NCBI RefSeq assembly: GCF_002531755.2
Contig: NZ_CP035002.1
Coordinates: 620,001-684,000 of the forward strand
Reading direction: 5' to 3'
DNA length: 64,000 nucleotides
Origin: Rhizobium acidisoli
GTDB lineage: Bacteria; Pseudomonadota; Alphaproteobacteria; Rhizobiales; Rhizobiaceae
Below, in pieces: positions 27,972 to 38,656 of the stretch. A program made the position numbers and the translations under genes. Positions within the stretch are counted from its first letter, which is position 1. Each line of letters begins with the position of its first letter. The notes beneath the pieces were generated by a model that had not been told where the DNA came from, searched no databases, and saw only the letters and a program-made list of their open reading frames with translations.

Positions 27972-29063
27972 ATGACCAGTCTCGACCGCGGTTATGCGCC
28001 ACCGGCGATTGACAACCCAAGGGTCCCGATTACCGGCCGCAGCCGTTATTATTCTCTCGACGCAATGCGCGGGTTTGCCGCCATCTGCGTTGTGGCTACA
28101 CATTTCCAGGAGAGATATGCCCCGTCTGCTTATCTGGCAGTCGATTTTTTCTTCGTTCTCAGCGGGTTTATTATCGCGGACATTTATGGAAAACGGCTTT
28201 CGCGCGGCCTGCCGTTCCAGTCGTTCATGATGGCGCGAATCAAGCGTCTTTATCCGCTTTATCTGATCGGAATTTTGGTCGGTCTCGTACAAATCATTCT
28301 GCTGACAAGCTGGGGGCTGAGAGGTCAAAGTGTCGTTGACCTGCTGGTTTCGACAGTTGCCAACGGGGCTTTCCTGCCCAGCCCGATGTATTTCCTTCAA
28401 ACGAGCCCGATGCAGGGGATGTTTCCAATCAATGGCCCAGCATGGTCGATGTTCTGGGAACTGTTGGTGAACATAGTCTTCGCATTATGGCTTTTCCGGC
28501 TCCCGACCCGCGCCCTTTGCCTCGTTGCCTTCGTGTCCGCTGCAGTATTGGTTTGTGTCGGTTTTAAGTACGGCCTGTTGAATATCGGCTGGGAGTGGCC
28601 TTCCGCGGTAGGTGGGCTCCCAAGGGTGATGTTTTCATTTACTGCGGGGGTGGTGATCAGCCGTCTATTCGGCGGCATGCCCGCCTGGAGGAAGGGTTGG
28701 GTCGCCATCGTGCCGTGCCTTCTTCTGATGATCTGCATCGCAGCGCCGGTTCCCTTGATGCTGCGGCCTTATTACGATTTGACGTTCGCGATGGCCCTGG
28801 CGCCTTTCATCGTGATGCTTGGCCTCTTTTTGGAGATGCCAGCGAAAGCAGAGGCGTTGGCGACGTGGATCGGGTATATATCCTACCCTGTCTACATCTT
28901 ACACCGAGGTGTGATCGGTGTTTTCAAGCCAATTGCCGGGTCGCTCGGGTTGAATGGCCCTCTCGCCTTCTTCGCGCTTCTCAGCGCAGTCGTCTGTTTC
29001 GCCTATGTAACGGCTCGTCTCGTAGACAAAACGATGGCTATGCGGACCCGCCGAGCTCAATAA
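27972..29063 (+). CDS. acyltransferase family 3 (OafA-type) membrane protein
   Basis: 363 residues with about ten hydrophobic segments. [20 protein letters not shown] includes the family R-G-x-A-A motif and catalytic-type histidine; FFFVLSGFI and [16 protein letters not shown] are further hallmarks. Family 3 enzymes acetylate sugars of O-antigen, exopolysaccharide or Nod factor. ATG 27972 is chosen because the conserved part begins soon after. Its end overlaps the convergent pdxA-type gene by 26 nt. Confidence 0.85.
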   Translation: MTSLDRGYAPPAIDNPRVPITGRSRYYSLDAMRGFAAICVVATHFQERYAPSAYLAVDFFFVLSGFIIADIYGKRLSRGLPFQSFMMARIKRLYPLYLIGILVGLVQIILLTSWGLRGQSVVDLLVSTVANGAFLPSPMYFLQTSPMQGMFPINGPAWSMFWELLVNIVFALWLFRLPTRALCLVAFVSAAVLVCVGFKYGLLNIGWEWPSAVGGLPRVMFSFTAGVVISRLFGGMPAWRKGWVAIVPCLLLMICIAAPVPLMLRPYYDLTFAMALAPFIVMLGLFLEMPAKAEALATWIGYISYPVYILHRGVIGVFKPIAGSLGLNGPLAFFALLSAVVCFAYVTARLVDKTMAMRTRRAQ

Positions 29064-30045
29064 CATCCCGCCGCGGTGAACGCGCCATCAGCCGGGCATA
29101 GGCGATGGCCGAGAGCATGTTGACGTGGTTGGCCTTTCCCGTGCCGGCAATGTCGAAGGCGGTGCCGTGGTCGACCGAGACGCGGTCGATTGGCAGGCCG
29201 AGCGAGACGTTGACCGCCGTCTCGAAGGCGACGAGCTTGATCGGGATGTGGCCCTGGTCGTGATATTGGGCAATGACGAGGTCGAAGGCGCCGTTATAGG
29301 CGCGGGCAAACACCGTGTCGGCGGAGATCGGGCCGACGACGTCGATGCCTTTCGCCTGCGCCTGCTCGACGGCGGGTGCCAGGAATTCAGTATCCTCGGT
29401 GCCGAACAGGCCGTTTTCGCCGCAATGCGGATTGAGGCCGGCAACGGCGATGCGCGCCTTCTTGCCAAGACGCAGAAAGTGGCGGTGGCCGGCTTCGATG
29501 GTGGCGAGAACCCGTTCGGTCTTGGCGCGTTCGATCGCGCCCTTCAGCGAGATGTGGGTGGAGACGTGGATGGTGTTCAGCCGCTCGGAGGCAAGCAGCA
29601 TGAAGGAACTCTTCGAGCCGGTCAGATGGGCGAGAAGCCCGGTGTGGCCGTCATGGTGATGCCCGGCAAGGTTCATTGCCTCCTTGTTGATCGGCGCGGT
29701 GACGATGACATCGGCTTCCCCAGATAGGGCAAGATCGACGGCGCGGGTGATATAGCGCACCGAGGCGTCGCCGGCGACGGGGCTGACCTTGCCGATCTCC
29801 GGCAGAGCCGCGCCGAGCGCAACTTCATCGACGGCAATCCTGTCGTGGCTAGCGGCATCGGCCGGCGCGAATGTCAGGCCGGTGCCGCAGACGCGATCGG
29901 CGCGCTCCAGCGCTTCGACATTGCCGACGATGACGAAATCGCAGCGCTCTTCGCTCGGAAGAGCCGCCAGGGCCTTGACGATCACCTCGGGGCCGACGCC
30001 GGCGGGATCGCCGAGCGTCACCGCGACTTTCGCATTCCTGTCCAT
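29038..30045 (-). CDS. pdxA: PdxA-family dehydrogenase (probable PdxA2, acid-sugar 4-phosphate)
   Basis: 335 residues. [44 protein letters not shown] and [17 protein letters not shown] are strict PdxA motifs, the last two with metal-binding histidines. PdxA acts on 4-phospho-hydroxythreonine in vitamin B6 synthesis. Paralogues called PdxA2 instead oxidise D-threonate or D-erythronate 4-phosphate after a DUF1537 kinase. A DUF1537 kinase is present in this locus at 39.6 kb, so the catabolic role is favoured. ATG 30045 has GAAGGGA upstream. Confidence 0.82.
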   Translation of the reverse strand: MDRNAKVAVTLGDPAGVGPEVIVKALAALPSEERCDFVIVGNVEALERADRVCGTGLTFAPADAASHDRIAVDEVALGAALPEIGKVSPVAGDASVRYITRAVDLALSGEADVIVTAPINKEAMNLAGHHHDGHTGLLAHLTGSKSSFMLLASERLNTIHVSTHISLKGAIERAKTERVLATIEAGHRHFLRLGKKARIAVAGLNPHCGENGLFGTEDTEFLAPAVEQAQAKGIDVVGPISADTVFARAYNGAFDLVIAQYHDQGHIPIKLVAFETAVNVSLGLPIDRVSVDHGTAFDIAGTGKANHVNMLSAIAYARLMARSPRRDVIELGGSA

Positions 30046-30059
30046 CGTCAAAATCCCTT

Positions 30060-31193
30060 CTAGAACGCGGCTGTGTAGATCGAGCGAATGTCGGCACGCG
30101 TGAGATCGCGCGGATTGTTGTCGAGCAGGCGGCGGATGGCAAAGGCATCGTCGGCCATGGCGTCGAGGTCGCTTTCCGGCACACCGAGGGCGGAGAGTTT
30201 CATCTCGATGCCGAGCTCGGCGCAGAAAGCGTAGGCCGCATCGAAGACGGATGCGATGTTGTCAGAGGTCCGGCGCCCGAGTGCTTCCATCACCGCTTTC
30301 GTCTTCTCTTGAGCCGACGGCGTGTTGAAGGCGAGCACATGCGGGAAGATCAGCGCATTCGCAGCGCCATGCGCCACATGCCAACGCGTGCCGAGGGGAT
30401 AGGCGAGCGCATGGCCGCCGGCGGTGTTGACCGGGCCGAGGCAGAAGCCGCCGTAAAGCGAGGCGAGCGACAGGCCGGCGCGCGCTTCGGCGTCGTTGCC
30501 GTCCTTGACGGCGCGGGCGAGATATTTGCCGACCAGCCGCGTTCCCTCGATCGCATAGATATCGACCATCGGGTGGGCCTTGCGGTTGGTGAAGGCCTCG
30601 ACGCAATGGGCCATGGCATCGACGCCGGTGGCGGCCGTGGTGTGCGCCGGCACGGTGAAGGTCAGGGCCGGATCGATGACGGCGATGTCGGCCAGCATAT
30701 GCAGGCTTTCGACGGCAAGCTTCGCCATCGTCCTGGGATCGGTGACCAGCGCGCGAATACCGGCCTCGCTGCCGGTGCCCGAAGTCGTCGGCACCTGGGC
30801 GAGTGCCGCCTTGCGCGGCCCATGCACCTTGTTCGGGCCGACGACGTCATGCAGCGTCTGCGCGGAGCCGGCAAGAACGGCGGCAAGTTTTGCCAGGTCC
30901 ATGGCGCTGCCGCCGCCGAAGCCGACGATCAGCTCGGCGTCGGCGCCGTTGGCGGCCGCGAGCACTTTTTCGAGGTTGGCCGTATCCGGTTCGGGCGTCA
31001 CCTCGGAGAAGACGGTGACTTCGCCTTTCAGATCCAGCACGTCGATGCGCGAGGCGTTGAAAGCATCGGAGATGACAAGCGTCCGCCTATAGCCTTTTTC
31101 GGCAGCCCATTTGCCGAGCTTGCCCGCGGTGCCGATGCCGAATTCGATCAGATGCGGCCGAACGATCGTGATCGGCGAATCCAAGCTGGCCAT
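30060..31193 (-). CDS. iron-containing alcohol dehydrogenase
   Basis: 377 residues, group III (iron-type) dehydrogenase. The NAD-binding loop is [14 protein letters not shown], then [10 protein letters not shown], and metal ligands lie in [10 protein letters not shown] and in the histidines of [16 protein letters not shown]. It reduces or oxidises an alcohol/aldehyde; relatives include maleylacetate reductases and propanediol oxidoreductases. ATG 31193 follows GGGAGGACTGGTT. It ends 14 nt before the pdxA-type gene, which it precedes in one operon. The substrate is presumably an intermediate of the local catabolic pathway. Confidence 0.87.
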   Translation of the reverse strand: MASLDSPITIVRPHLIEFGIGTAGKLGKWAAEKGYRRTLVISDAFNASRIDVLDLKGEVTVFSEVTPEPDTANLEKVLAAANGADAELIVGFGGGSAMDLAKLAAVLAGSAQTLHDVVGPNKVHGPRKAALAQVPTTSGTGSEAGIRALVTDPRTMAKLAVESLHMLADIAVIDPALTFTVPAHTTAATGVDAMAHCVEAFTNRKAHPMVDIYAIEGTRLVGKYLARAVKDGNDAEARAGLSLASLYGGFCLGPVNTAGGHALAYPLGTRWHVAHGAANALIFPHVLAFNTPSAQEKTKAVMEALGRRTSDNIASVFDAAYAFCAELGIEMKLSALGVPESDLDAMADDAFAIRRLLDNNPRDLTRADIRSIYTAAF

Positions 31194-31238
31194 AACCAGT
31201 CCTCCCTGCAAGATCTTGCGGCAACAATTTCGCCCTCT

Positions 31239-31248
31239 TTATTGTAAA
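31239..31248 (-). promoter_or_regulatory. motif TTATTGTAAA shared with the ABC importer promoter
   Basis: TTATTGTAAA on the plus strand occurs here, 46-55 nt before the dehydrogenase start. It recurs as its complement TTTACAATAA at 33877-33886 before the importer operon. GntR/FadR-type operators often contain TTGT and ACAA halves, so this could be a shared site for the local GntR regulator. Confidence 0.35.
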
Positions 31249-31339
31249 GTTGTAAGATCAATGTCAAGCCGACATTCCAAGACGCGGAAATTTTTATCGT
31301 CTGATATGTGGTCGCTTATGTCCTTGATCCGGCCGTAGT

Positions 31340-31361
31340 ATATTATTATGTACAATAATAT
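31340..31361. promoter_or_regulatory. 22-bp AT-rich palindrome
   Basis: ATATTATT (31340-31347) and AATAATAT (31354-31361) are perfect inverted arms around a 6-nt core ATGTAC. Such an AT-only palindrome is striking in GC-rich DNA and could be an operator for the alcohol dehydrogenase operon or the end of the sialidase-like unit. The binding protein is unknown. Confidence 0.35.
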
Positions 31362-31541
31362 CAGCGTTTTAGAGAAAATTATCGATGGGGATGCTTTTTC
31401 GGGCGCGAAGGGTCTTGCCGCCATTCGCCGGCGCACACCTCTTGTCAATTTCTTGTCGCCTGGTCGGTTCAACGCCGGCGGCCCTGCATCCTTTCGCGCG
31501 CGATCGGATGCAGGTTTACAATCTTCCGGCTGCCACGTGGT

Positions 31542-32726
31542 TCAGGGCAGCGATTGCGGGGCTAGGCGCACATATTTGATGGCGCGCCGGTAGTAGGTGT
31601 AGGCGATATGGAGCGTGCCGTCGCTGCCCTCAATGATCGAGGGATAGGAGAATTCGCGGTTCAGCGAATCCTTGGAATTGTTGCTGAGGCAGAAGCCGTC
31701 GCCGGTATCGAGATCGATGCGATACGGAAAACTCTTGGCGCCATCCTTCGAGATCGCAAGGCTGAGCGGCGCCCGCGGAACGCCCCAGACCGCCTTGCGG
31801 CCGATATCGGCGACAACAGGGGCCTCTCCCGCATCACCGCTCTCGATTTCGTCATAGAGGGACTGGCGCCGGGCATCCGATGTGCTTGCATTCGAATGGT
31901 TATAAACCATTGCAATCGCTCCATCTTTCAGAACCCTGGCCTGAATCGAGGAGTTGTTGTTCGGCAGTTCGGTCGGTTCGGGCGCGCTCCAGCTCTCGCC
32001 GCCATCAAACGATCGGCTGGAAAGAATGCTCTCGGCGAAACGATTGCGGTAGAAGGCGATCATGTTATCGCCGCCGAGCGGCAGGATGTTCATGTGCACG
32101 GCGCCGATGCTGTCTGGAATATCGCGCATCTGCCAGCTTGCACCGCCGTCGCGCGAAATCAGCACCGCTGCCGTGTCGGCGTCGCCGCTCCAGCGCTGGC
32201 CGTTAAGGCCGACGCAGCGAAAGACTGGAAGCAGCCAGTCGCCCCTGCCGTTGACGACGATCTGCTGGCGAACGAATGTGCCGGGGCTGTCGCAGAGGAC
32301 CCTGACCGGGCCGAAGCTTTTGCCGCCGTCATCCGATATACGGCATTTGACAATCGAGCCATCCTGGTTGCCTGAGGTTTGCGAGGTATAGAGCAGCCAT
32401 GTCTTTCCGTCCGGAGCATTGAAAATCAATGGATTCTGCTCGGATTTCTCCGGATCGTCGCTCATCTTCTCCGGCGCGGACCAGCGCTCGGAGCCCGGGA
32501 TCAGCCGCGACATGTAAATCGAAATATCGCCCATGCCCTCCATCGTGCCGCCGAACCAGACGCAGCTCAGCGTACCGTCGGGCAGAAAGGCGAGATTTGC
32601 CGCGTGGTTCTGGATGCAGGGCGAAGGCAGATAGGCATCGGCGCGACCCGCGACAGAGGGGTGAGGGGTGATGCCCCCGGTCATCAAAGCGGGAACGGCT
32701 TCCGAAGGCAGGCCGGTAAAATTCAT
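31542..32726 (-). CDS. cytoplasmic sialidase-like BNR-repeat protein
   Basis: 394 residues, sialidase/neuraminidase superfamily (six-bladed propeller). Several Asp-box repeats are visible: ISDDGGKSF, ISRDGGASW, SFDGGESW and SKDGAKSF. No signal peptide or membrane segment is present, so it acts inside the cell, unlike most secreted sialidases. ATG 32726 follows GAGGAGATCCGCG. It lies 11 nt after the DapA-type aldolase gene. It may hydrolyse an imported conjugated sugar acid; true sialidase activity is not shown. Confidence 0.8.
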   Translation of the reverse strand: MNFTGLPSEAVPALMTGGITPHPSVAGRADAYLPSPCIQNHAANLAFLPDGTLSCVWFGGTMEGMGDISIYMSRLIPGSERWSAPEKMSDDPEKSEQNPLIFNAPDGKTWLLYTSQTSGNQDGSIVKCRISDDGGKSFGPVRVLCDSPGTFVRQQIVVNGRGDWLLPVFRCVGLNGQRWSGDADTAAVLISRDGGASWQMRDIPDSIGAVHMNILPLGGDNMIAFYRNRFAESILSSRSFDGGESWSAPEPTELPNNNSSIQARVLKDGAIAMVYNHSNASTSDARRQSLYDEIESGDAGEAPVVADIGRKAVWGVPRAPLSLAISKDGAKSFPYRIDLDTGDGFCLSNNSKDSLNREFSYPSIIEGSDGTLHIAYTYYRRAIKYVRLAPQSLP

Positions 32727-32737
32727 CGCGGATCTCC

Positions 32738-33643
32738 TCAAGACAGCTTGGCATAGCTTTCGGCGAGTGCGGCGTAATCCGCCCCGTTCAGCGGCATCAG
32801 CGGCGCGCGGGTGCGCTTCCAGGCGGAATTGCCGGTCTTCAGCCCCACCATCGCCTTGATGGTCGGGATCTGGACGTAGGAGTTGGAAAGGGTGCGATAG
32901 GCATTGATGCGCGCCTGCGCCGCCTCGACATCGGCGGCGCGCGCCTCGTCATGAACATGGTCGTAGATGGTGCGCAGCGAATCCGCCACCAGATTGGAGG
33001 TGGCGGTGATGCAGCCGGCGCCGCCGGCCTTCATCAGCGGCAGTAGCAGTGGATCGGCGCCCGCCAGCACCGAGAAGCCAGGATGGGCGGCGATGATGGC
33101 CTGCATGTTATTGAAATCGCCAGCAGATTCCTTGATGCCGACGACGGTTTCCGGGAAAGCCGCAATCAGCCTGCCGATCAGCGGAACGGAGAGCGGAATG
33201 CCCGAGACCTGCGGGATATGATAGAGGATCACCTGCAGACGCGTGTCGGCGACCTTTTCCAGAACCTGCGAATAGGCCGCGAAGAGGCCGTCGTCGGAGA
33301 CGCCTTTGTAATAGAAGGGCGGCAGCATCACGACCTTGGTGACGCCGAGCGATAGGGCGTGCCGCGTCAGTTCAACGGTTTCCGGAATGGCGACGACGCC
33401 GGTGCCCGGCAAAAGCCTGTCGGCCGGAATGCCGGCCTTCACAGCCGCTTCCAGAATGGTGCGGCGCTCGGCTCCGGAGAAGGAGTTGGCCTCGCCCGTC
33501 GTGCCGAGCAGGGCCACGCCGTGACATCCCTCGGCCAGCAGCTGCCGGCAATGGTCGGTGAAAAGTGCGAGATCCGGCGTATTGTCAGCCGTCAGCGGCG
33601 TTGCGGCCGCGCTGTAGACGCCTGTGATCCTGTGATGGCTCAT
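32738..33643 (-). CDS. DapA/NanA-family aldolase
   Basis: 301 residues, class I aldolase of the DHDPS superfamily. Motifs: AAATPLT, LLGTTGEANSF (carboxylate binding), the catalytic tyrosine in LYHIPQ and the Schiff-base lysine in VGIKESAGD. Members cleave or form 2-keto acids (dihydrodipicolinate, N-acetylneuraminate, 2-keto-3-deoxy acids). With a sialidase-like neighbour and acid-sugar enzymes nearby, a 2-keto-3-deoxy acid or sialic-acid-like substrate is plausible. ATG 33643 has AGGAGGGAAA upstream. First gene of the leftward unit. Confidence 0.85.
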   Translation of the reverse strand: MSHHRITGVYSAAATPLTADNTPDLALFTDHCRQLLAEGCHGVALLGTTGEANSFSGAERRTILEAAVKAGIPADRLLPGTGVVAIPETVELTRHALSLGVTKVVMLPPFYYKGVSDDGLFAAYSQVLEKVADTRLQVILYHIPQVSGIPLSVPLIGRLIAAFPETVVGIKESAGDFNNMQAIIAAHPGFSVLAGADPLLLPLMKAGGAGCITATSNLVADSLRTIYDHVHDEARAADVEAAQARINAYRTLSNSYVQIPTIKAMVGLKTGNSAWKRTRAPLMPLNGADYAALAESYAKLS

Positions 33644-33756
33644 TTTCCCTCCTTCGGCGCGTCCTGTCTGGTCGAAGCCTGTTCGACCACTCGGCTGCAC
33701 GGGCAATTGTCATTCGTCTGTTGCGATGGATTGCGAAGAACTTTTCCATTGCAGCG

Positions 33757-33777
33757 CTTTTGTCAAGAAGACAAAAG
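33757..33777. promoter_or_regulatory. 8-bp inverted repeat upstream of the DapA-type gene
   Basis: CTTTTGTC (33757-33764) and GACAAAAG (33770-33777) are perfect inverted arms with a 5-nt centre. It lies in the 325-nt divergent spacer between the aldolase gene and the ABC importer operon, about 114 nt before the aldolase start. Candidate operator for the GntR regulator or a hairpin. Confidence 0.4.
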
Positions 33778-33868
33778 GGTTCGGAACAAAAGCGAAAACG
33801 TATCTATTTGTTATTAGGCACTTATTTTTCTCAGGAAATTTTGGTTGGATGAAAATCGCGTTTTTTTG

Positions 33869-33886
33869 TTGACATATTTACAATAA
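33869..33886 (+). promoter_or_regulatory. TTGACA box and shared motif upstream of importer operon
   Basis: TTGACA (33869-33874) is a perfect -35 box, but no clear -10 follows at 17 nt. TTTACAATAA (33877-33886) is the complement of the motif before the alcohol dehydrogenase gene. The rest of the spacer 33644-33968 is AT-rich (tracts of T) and shows no gene. Confidence 0.4.
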
Positions 33887-33968
33887 CGAGAGAACGATAG
33901 AAGACGGATTGTGCTGCGCCTGGCAGGTGCAGGGAGAGCGCTGCCGAATTCACCTGGGAGGGAATGCC

Positions 33969-35606
33969 ATGTCTTTTGATCCATCTGATAAAACCAATCT
34001 ATCGCGCCGCAACGCGCTGAAGCTCGGTCTGGCGGCCGGCGTCGGCCTCACCGTGTTCGGGATGAATGCCCGCATCGTGATGGCCGATGAAGGCCAGGTC
34101 CTGAAGGTCGCACATCCGGCCTTCGACCAGGACTGGTCGCCGCTGCGCGGCGGCGGCAGGACGTTCCGCTGGAATTCGATCTGGTGGGCTTCGCCGATGT
34201 ATTTCGACAGCCAGGGCAATATCAAGCCTTACGTCTTCGCCAGCTGGGAATCGGCCGACAACACGGTGTGGACCTTCAAGATCGACCCGAAGGCTGTCTT
34301 CTCCGACGGCAGCAAGATCACCTCGGCCGACGTCAAGGGATCGTGGGAAGTCGCCTCGATGCCGAACACCAAGAGCCAGCGCGCCGACCAGGTGCTGAGC
34401 AAGGTCAAGGGTTACGCCGAAATCGCCGCCGGCTCCGGCAAGGAGCTGACCGGTGTGGCGACTCCTGATGAGGGAACAGTCGTGGTGACGCTCGCCGCTG
34501 CCGATCCGATCTTCTTCATGCGTCTCGCAAACCACATCGCGCCGATCACCAAAGCGTCGCAATCGCGCGGCAGCGACGGCGAGGAAATCATCGACTGGTA
34601 TAAGCCCGAAAACAAGCCGGTCTTCTCCGGCCCCTTCAAGCTTACGAGCATCGATATCGATGCCGGCAAGATCACATTCGAGCCGAATGAAAACTTCTTT
34701 GGGTCGAAGCCGAAGCTTGCCCGCATCGACATCACCTCGATCGAGGACAATGTGACGGCGACCTCGCTGATCAAGTCCGGCGAGTTCAACGCCCATACCG
34801 AACTCGTCACCTCGACGATCATCCAGGATCTCGGCCCGGAATTCTCGGCCGGCCCGCTGATCCCGACCAGCCAGCACTTCTGGTTCAACATCTCCCGGGC
34901 GCCGATGGACGATCCGAAGGTCCGCCAGGCGCTGATCATGGCGGTCGATCGCGACGGCCTGTTCAAGGCGTCCTATCCCGATGGGCCGCACAAGAAGGCC
35001 GATCAGATCCTCAATTCGGTTCCCGGCGCCGACAATTCCGGCTTCGAGCCCTTTCCCTATGATCCGGCAGCCGCCAAGAAGCTGCTTGCCGAATCGAGCT
35101 ATGGCGGGCCCGAGCGCCTGCCGAAGATCCTGTTCGTCGGCATTTCGGCGCCGGCCATTCAGGCCGCCGCCCAGTTCATCGCCGAGCAGTGGCGCCAGAA
35201 TCTCGGCATCACGGCCGTCGACATGAAACCTCAGCAGGACGCCTATGCCGGCCCGGACCAGAATTCGGTCCAAATCTTCCGCGACGACGTCGGCACCCGT
35301 GTCCCCGACGCCGTTTCGTATCTGGCGGGCAGCATCGCCTCGACCTCGTCGAACGCGCAGAACAAGCTCGGCGGATACAAGAACGACAAGGTCGACAGCG
35401 CCCTTGCCGAAGCGGCGACCAAGGCTGCGGACGATCCGCAGCGCATCTCCCTCGCCCAGGAGGCCCAGAAGGCGTTCCGCGAGGATTGGGCCTTCATCCC
35501 GTGGTATTCTCAGGCGATGTCGCGCTGGGCCACCAAGGAGGTCAAGGGCATGGAGAAAAACCTCGACTGGCAGATAGCCGAACCCTGGAATATTTCGATC
35601 GGTTGA
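33969..35606 (+). CDS. peptide-type ABC importer, periplasmic binding protein
   Basis: 545 residues, DppA/OppA family (SBP_bac_5). The N-terminus has a twin-arginine type signal, SRRNALKLGLAAGVGLTVFG, with cleavage near VMADEG. The mature part shows WTFKIDPKAVFSDGSKITSADVKGSWE and VRQALIMAVDRDGLFK. ATG 33969 follows GGGAGGGAATGCC. First gene of a five-gene importer-kinase operon. Members of this family bind peptides but also sugars and glycoconjugates; here a sugar-acid conjugate is suggested by context only. Confidence 0.88.
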   Translation: MSFDPSDKTNLSRRNALKLGLAAGVGLTVFGMNARIVMADEGQVLKVAHPAFDQDWSPLRGGGRTFRWNSIWWASPMYFDSQGNIKPYVFASWESADNTVWTFKIDPKAVFSDGSKITSADVKGSWEVASMPNTKSQRADQVLSKVKGYAEIAAGSGKELTGVATPDEGTVVVTLAAADPIFFMRLANHIAPITKASQSRGSDGEEIIDWYKPENKPVFSGPFKLTSIDIDAGKITFEPNENFFGSKPKLARIDITSIEDNVTATSLIKSGEFNAHTELVTSTIIQDLGPEFSAGPLIPTSQHFWFNISRAPMDDPKVRQALIMAVDRDGLFKASYPDGPHKKADQILNSVPGADNSGFEPFPYDPAAAKKLLAESSYGGPERLPKILFVGISAPAIQAAAQFIAEQWRQNLGITAVDMKPQQDAYAGPDQNSVQIFRDDVGTRVPDAVSYLAGSIASTSSNAQNKLGGYKNDKVDSALAEAATKAADDPQRISLAQEAQKAFREDWAFIPWYSQAMSRWATKEVKGMEKNLDWQIAEPWNISIG

Positions 35607-35633
35607 TCCGGAACAATCGTTCTGGCGATAAAA

Positions 35634-35659
35634 GCGCGAAGGCCGCAAGGTCTTCGCGC
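35634..35659 (+). terminator. 11-bp GNRA-capped hairpin between binding protein and permease
   Basis: GCGCGAAGGCC (35634-35644) pairs with GGTCTTCGCGC (35649-35659) around a GCAA tetraloop, with one G-U pair. It lies 27 nt after the binding-protein stop. No T tract follows, so it probably stabilises the upstream message and reduces read-through to the permease genes. Confidence 0.6.
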
Positions 35660-35733
35660 AAATTTCAAGAAGAGATGCGATCGGCTGCGCTTTGCCAAAG
35701 CCGGGCCGCGTCGACAATAGGTGGGAGGTGGCC

Positions 35734-36690
35734 TTGCTGCGCTACGTGCTAACCCGTTTTGCCATCTGGATTCCATCCGTTCTGGTGGTGATGCTGGCGG
35801 TCTACGCGCTGGCCTTTTATGGCGCCGGCGATCCGATCAAGCTGATCTTCCTGCGCGCGCCCGGCGACGTCGCCTATAATCCGCAGCGCATCGAGGCCAT
35901 CCGCGAAAGCGCCGGTCTCAACCGGCCCTTCATCGAGCAGTTCGGCCTTTACATCTGGAACCTGCTGCACGGCCAGTTCGGCAATTCGCTGACCTCGGGC
36001 CGCGCCGTCTGGGCAATGGTCTCGGCCGCGGCACCCGTCTCCTTCCAGCTTGCCCTCTGTTGCGTCATCCTGACGACCGTGGTCGCAATCCCGCTCGGCA
36101 TGATCGCGGCGCTGAACCAGAATTCGCGCCTCGATTACGCCATTCTGGGCTCGGCACTTTTCCTCTGGGCGATCCCGGCCTATGTCGCAGGTCCCTTGCT
36201 TATGGTCGGCCTCATCGTGCTGCTACCGGGTGCCAGCGTGCCCTATGGCTGGGGCGGCATCTTCGATGTGCGCATCCTGCTGCCGCTGCTGGTGCTTTCC
36301 TTCCAGCCGATCGCGCTGATCGTGCGCCAGACGCGCGCCGCCGTCATCGAGGTGCTGTCGGAGGATTTCGTCCGCACCGCCCGCGCCAAGGGCGTGCCCG
36401 AGATCGTCGTGGCGCTCCGCCACATCCTGCGGCCGGTGCTGACGCCCGTCGTGACGCAGCTCGGCCTGATCATGATCACCATCGTCAACGGCGCAATCTT
36501 CGTCGAACTGGTCTTCGGCCTGCCGGGTCTCGGGCGCTTGACGGTGCAGGCGCTGATCAATTCCGATTATCCCGTCATTCTGGCGATCACGCTGATCGGG
36601 TCGTTCCTGGTGATGGTGTCGAACCTTTTGGTCGACGTGCTCTATCCGCTGCTCGATCCCCGCGCCAATGATGCAAGAAGGAGCCGCTGA
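35734..36690 (+). CDS. peptide-type ABC importer, permease 1 (DppB-like)
   Basis: 318 residues, DppB/OppB type with about six hydrophobic segments. It begins LLRYVLTRFAIWIPSVLVVMLAVYALAF, contains FGNSLTSGRAVWAMV, and the docking loop is EDFVRTARAKGVPEIVV. TTG 35734 is preferred: GGAGG lies 5 nt upstream. An in-frame GTG at 35728 overlaps the ribosome site. Ends 2 nt before permease 2. Confidence 0.87.
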   Translation: MLRYVLTRFAIWIPSVLVVMLAVYALAFYGAGDPIKLIFLRAPGDVAYNPQRIEAIRESAGLNRPFIEQFGLYIWNLLHGQFGNSLTSGRAVWAMVSAAAPVSFQLALCCVILTTVVAIPLGMIAALNQNSRLDYAILGSALFLWAIPAYVAGPLLMVGLIVLLPGASVPYGWGGIFDVRILLPLLVLSFQPIALIVRQTRAAVIEVLSEDFVRTARAKGVPEIVVALRHILRPVLTPVVTQLGLIMITIVNGAIFVELVFGLPGLGRLTVQALINSDYPVILAITLIGSFLVMVSNLLVDVLYPLLDPRANDARRSR

Positions 36691-36692
36691 CC

Positions 36693-37648
36693 ATGTCCGC
36701 AATCCCTCTTTCCACCCCTGAAACCGTCGAGGAACAACCGGTCAGCCTGTGGCGCGACGCCTGGTATCGGCTGAAGCGCAACAAGCTCGCCGTCTTCGGT
36801 CTCGTCATCGTGCTGATCCTCGCTTTCACGGCGATCTTCGGGCCTTACCTGACGCCCTATGACTATCTCGGCCAGGACCTCAACGCCCGCAACGCCCTGC
36901 CATCGATGAGCCATCTCTTCGGAACCGACGATCTCGGCCGCGACGTCTTCAGCCGCGTGGTCTTCGGCACGCGGACCGCTTTCCTCGTCGCCGTTATCGT
37001 CACCTTCTTCGCGGTGCTGATCGGTCTCACTCTGGGTGCCGTGGCCGGGTTCTTCGGCAATCCCTTCGATCGTGTCATCATGTGGCTGACCGACGTGACC
37101 ATGTCGGTTCCCAACCTGCTGCTCGTCGTCGTCATCAACGCTTCGCTGAAATCGCCGATCACCCGCTGGATGGAGGCGCGTTACCTCGAGACCCTCAATC
37201 CCTTCTACCGCCAGACGATATGGGTGGATTTCATCCTGGTCTTCGGGTCGATGGCGCTGATTTCCTGGCCGCCCTATGCCCGTCTTGTGCGCGCCCAGGT
37301 GCTGTCGATCCGCAGCCGGCCGTATATCACCGCGGCCCAGGCGCTCGGCCTGTCGAACTGGGTCATCATCAAGCGTTATGTCGTGCCGAATGCGCTTGGT
37401 CCGCTGATCGTCTCGGTCAGCGCCGGTCTCGGCACGGCGATGGTTCTGGAAAGCGCCTTCAGCTTCCTCGGCGTCGGCGTCAACCCGCCGACACCAAGCT
37501 GGGGCAACATGATCTCGGACGGCCTTCGCGTCTGGCAGCATTATCCGCATCTTCTCGCCGCTCCGGCGGCCGTGCTCGGCCTTGCCTCGGTTGCCTTCAG
37601 CTTCCTCGGCGACGGCCTCAACGACGCGCTCAATCCGCGGGGCAGCAA

Positions 37649-37652
<4 letters not shown>
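36693..37652 (+). CDS. peptide-type ABC importer, permease 2 (DppC-like)
   Basis: 319 residues, DppC/OppC type. A polar N-terminus with [18 protein letters not shown] precedes the first membrane segment. [21 protein letters not shown] is the DppC family hallmark and [24 protein letters not shown] the docking loop. It carries a longer insert than usual after the third segment ([20 protein letters not shown]). Overlaps the next gene by 4 nt (ATGA). Confidence 0.87.

Positions 37653-38655
<1,003 letters not shown>

Positions 38656-38656
<1 letters not shown>

Larger units (their letters stand above)
31194..31541. other. intergenic region with promoter and operator-like motifs
   Basis: 348 nt between two minus-strand units. 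It holds the promoter region of the alcohol dehydrogenase gene: reading on the minus strand, TTGACA is followed by TTTACAATAA (complement of 31239-31248). No gene is seen. An AT-rich palindrome lies about 150 nt further upstream and is listed separately. Confidence 0.45.

Noticed and set aside
33999..35717. 572-codon open frame on the minus strand
   Set aside because: It lies antisense to the peptide-type binding protein, which has clear family motifs; the antisense product is Arg/Asp-rich without domains.
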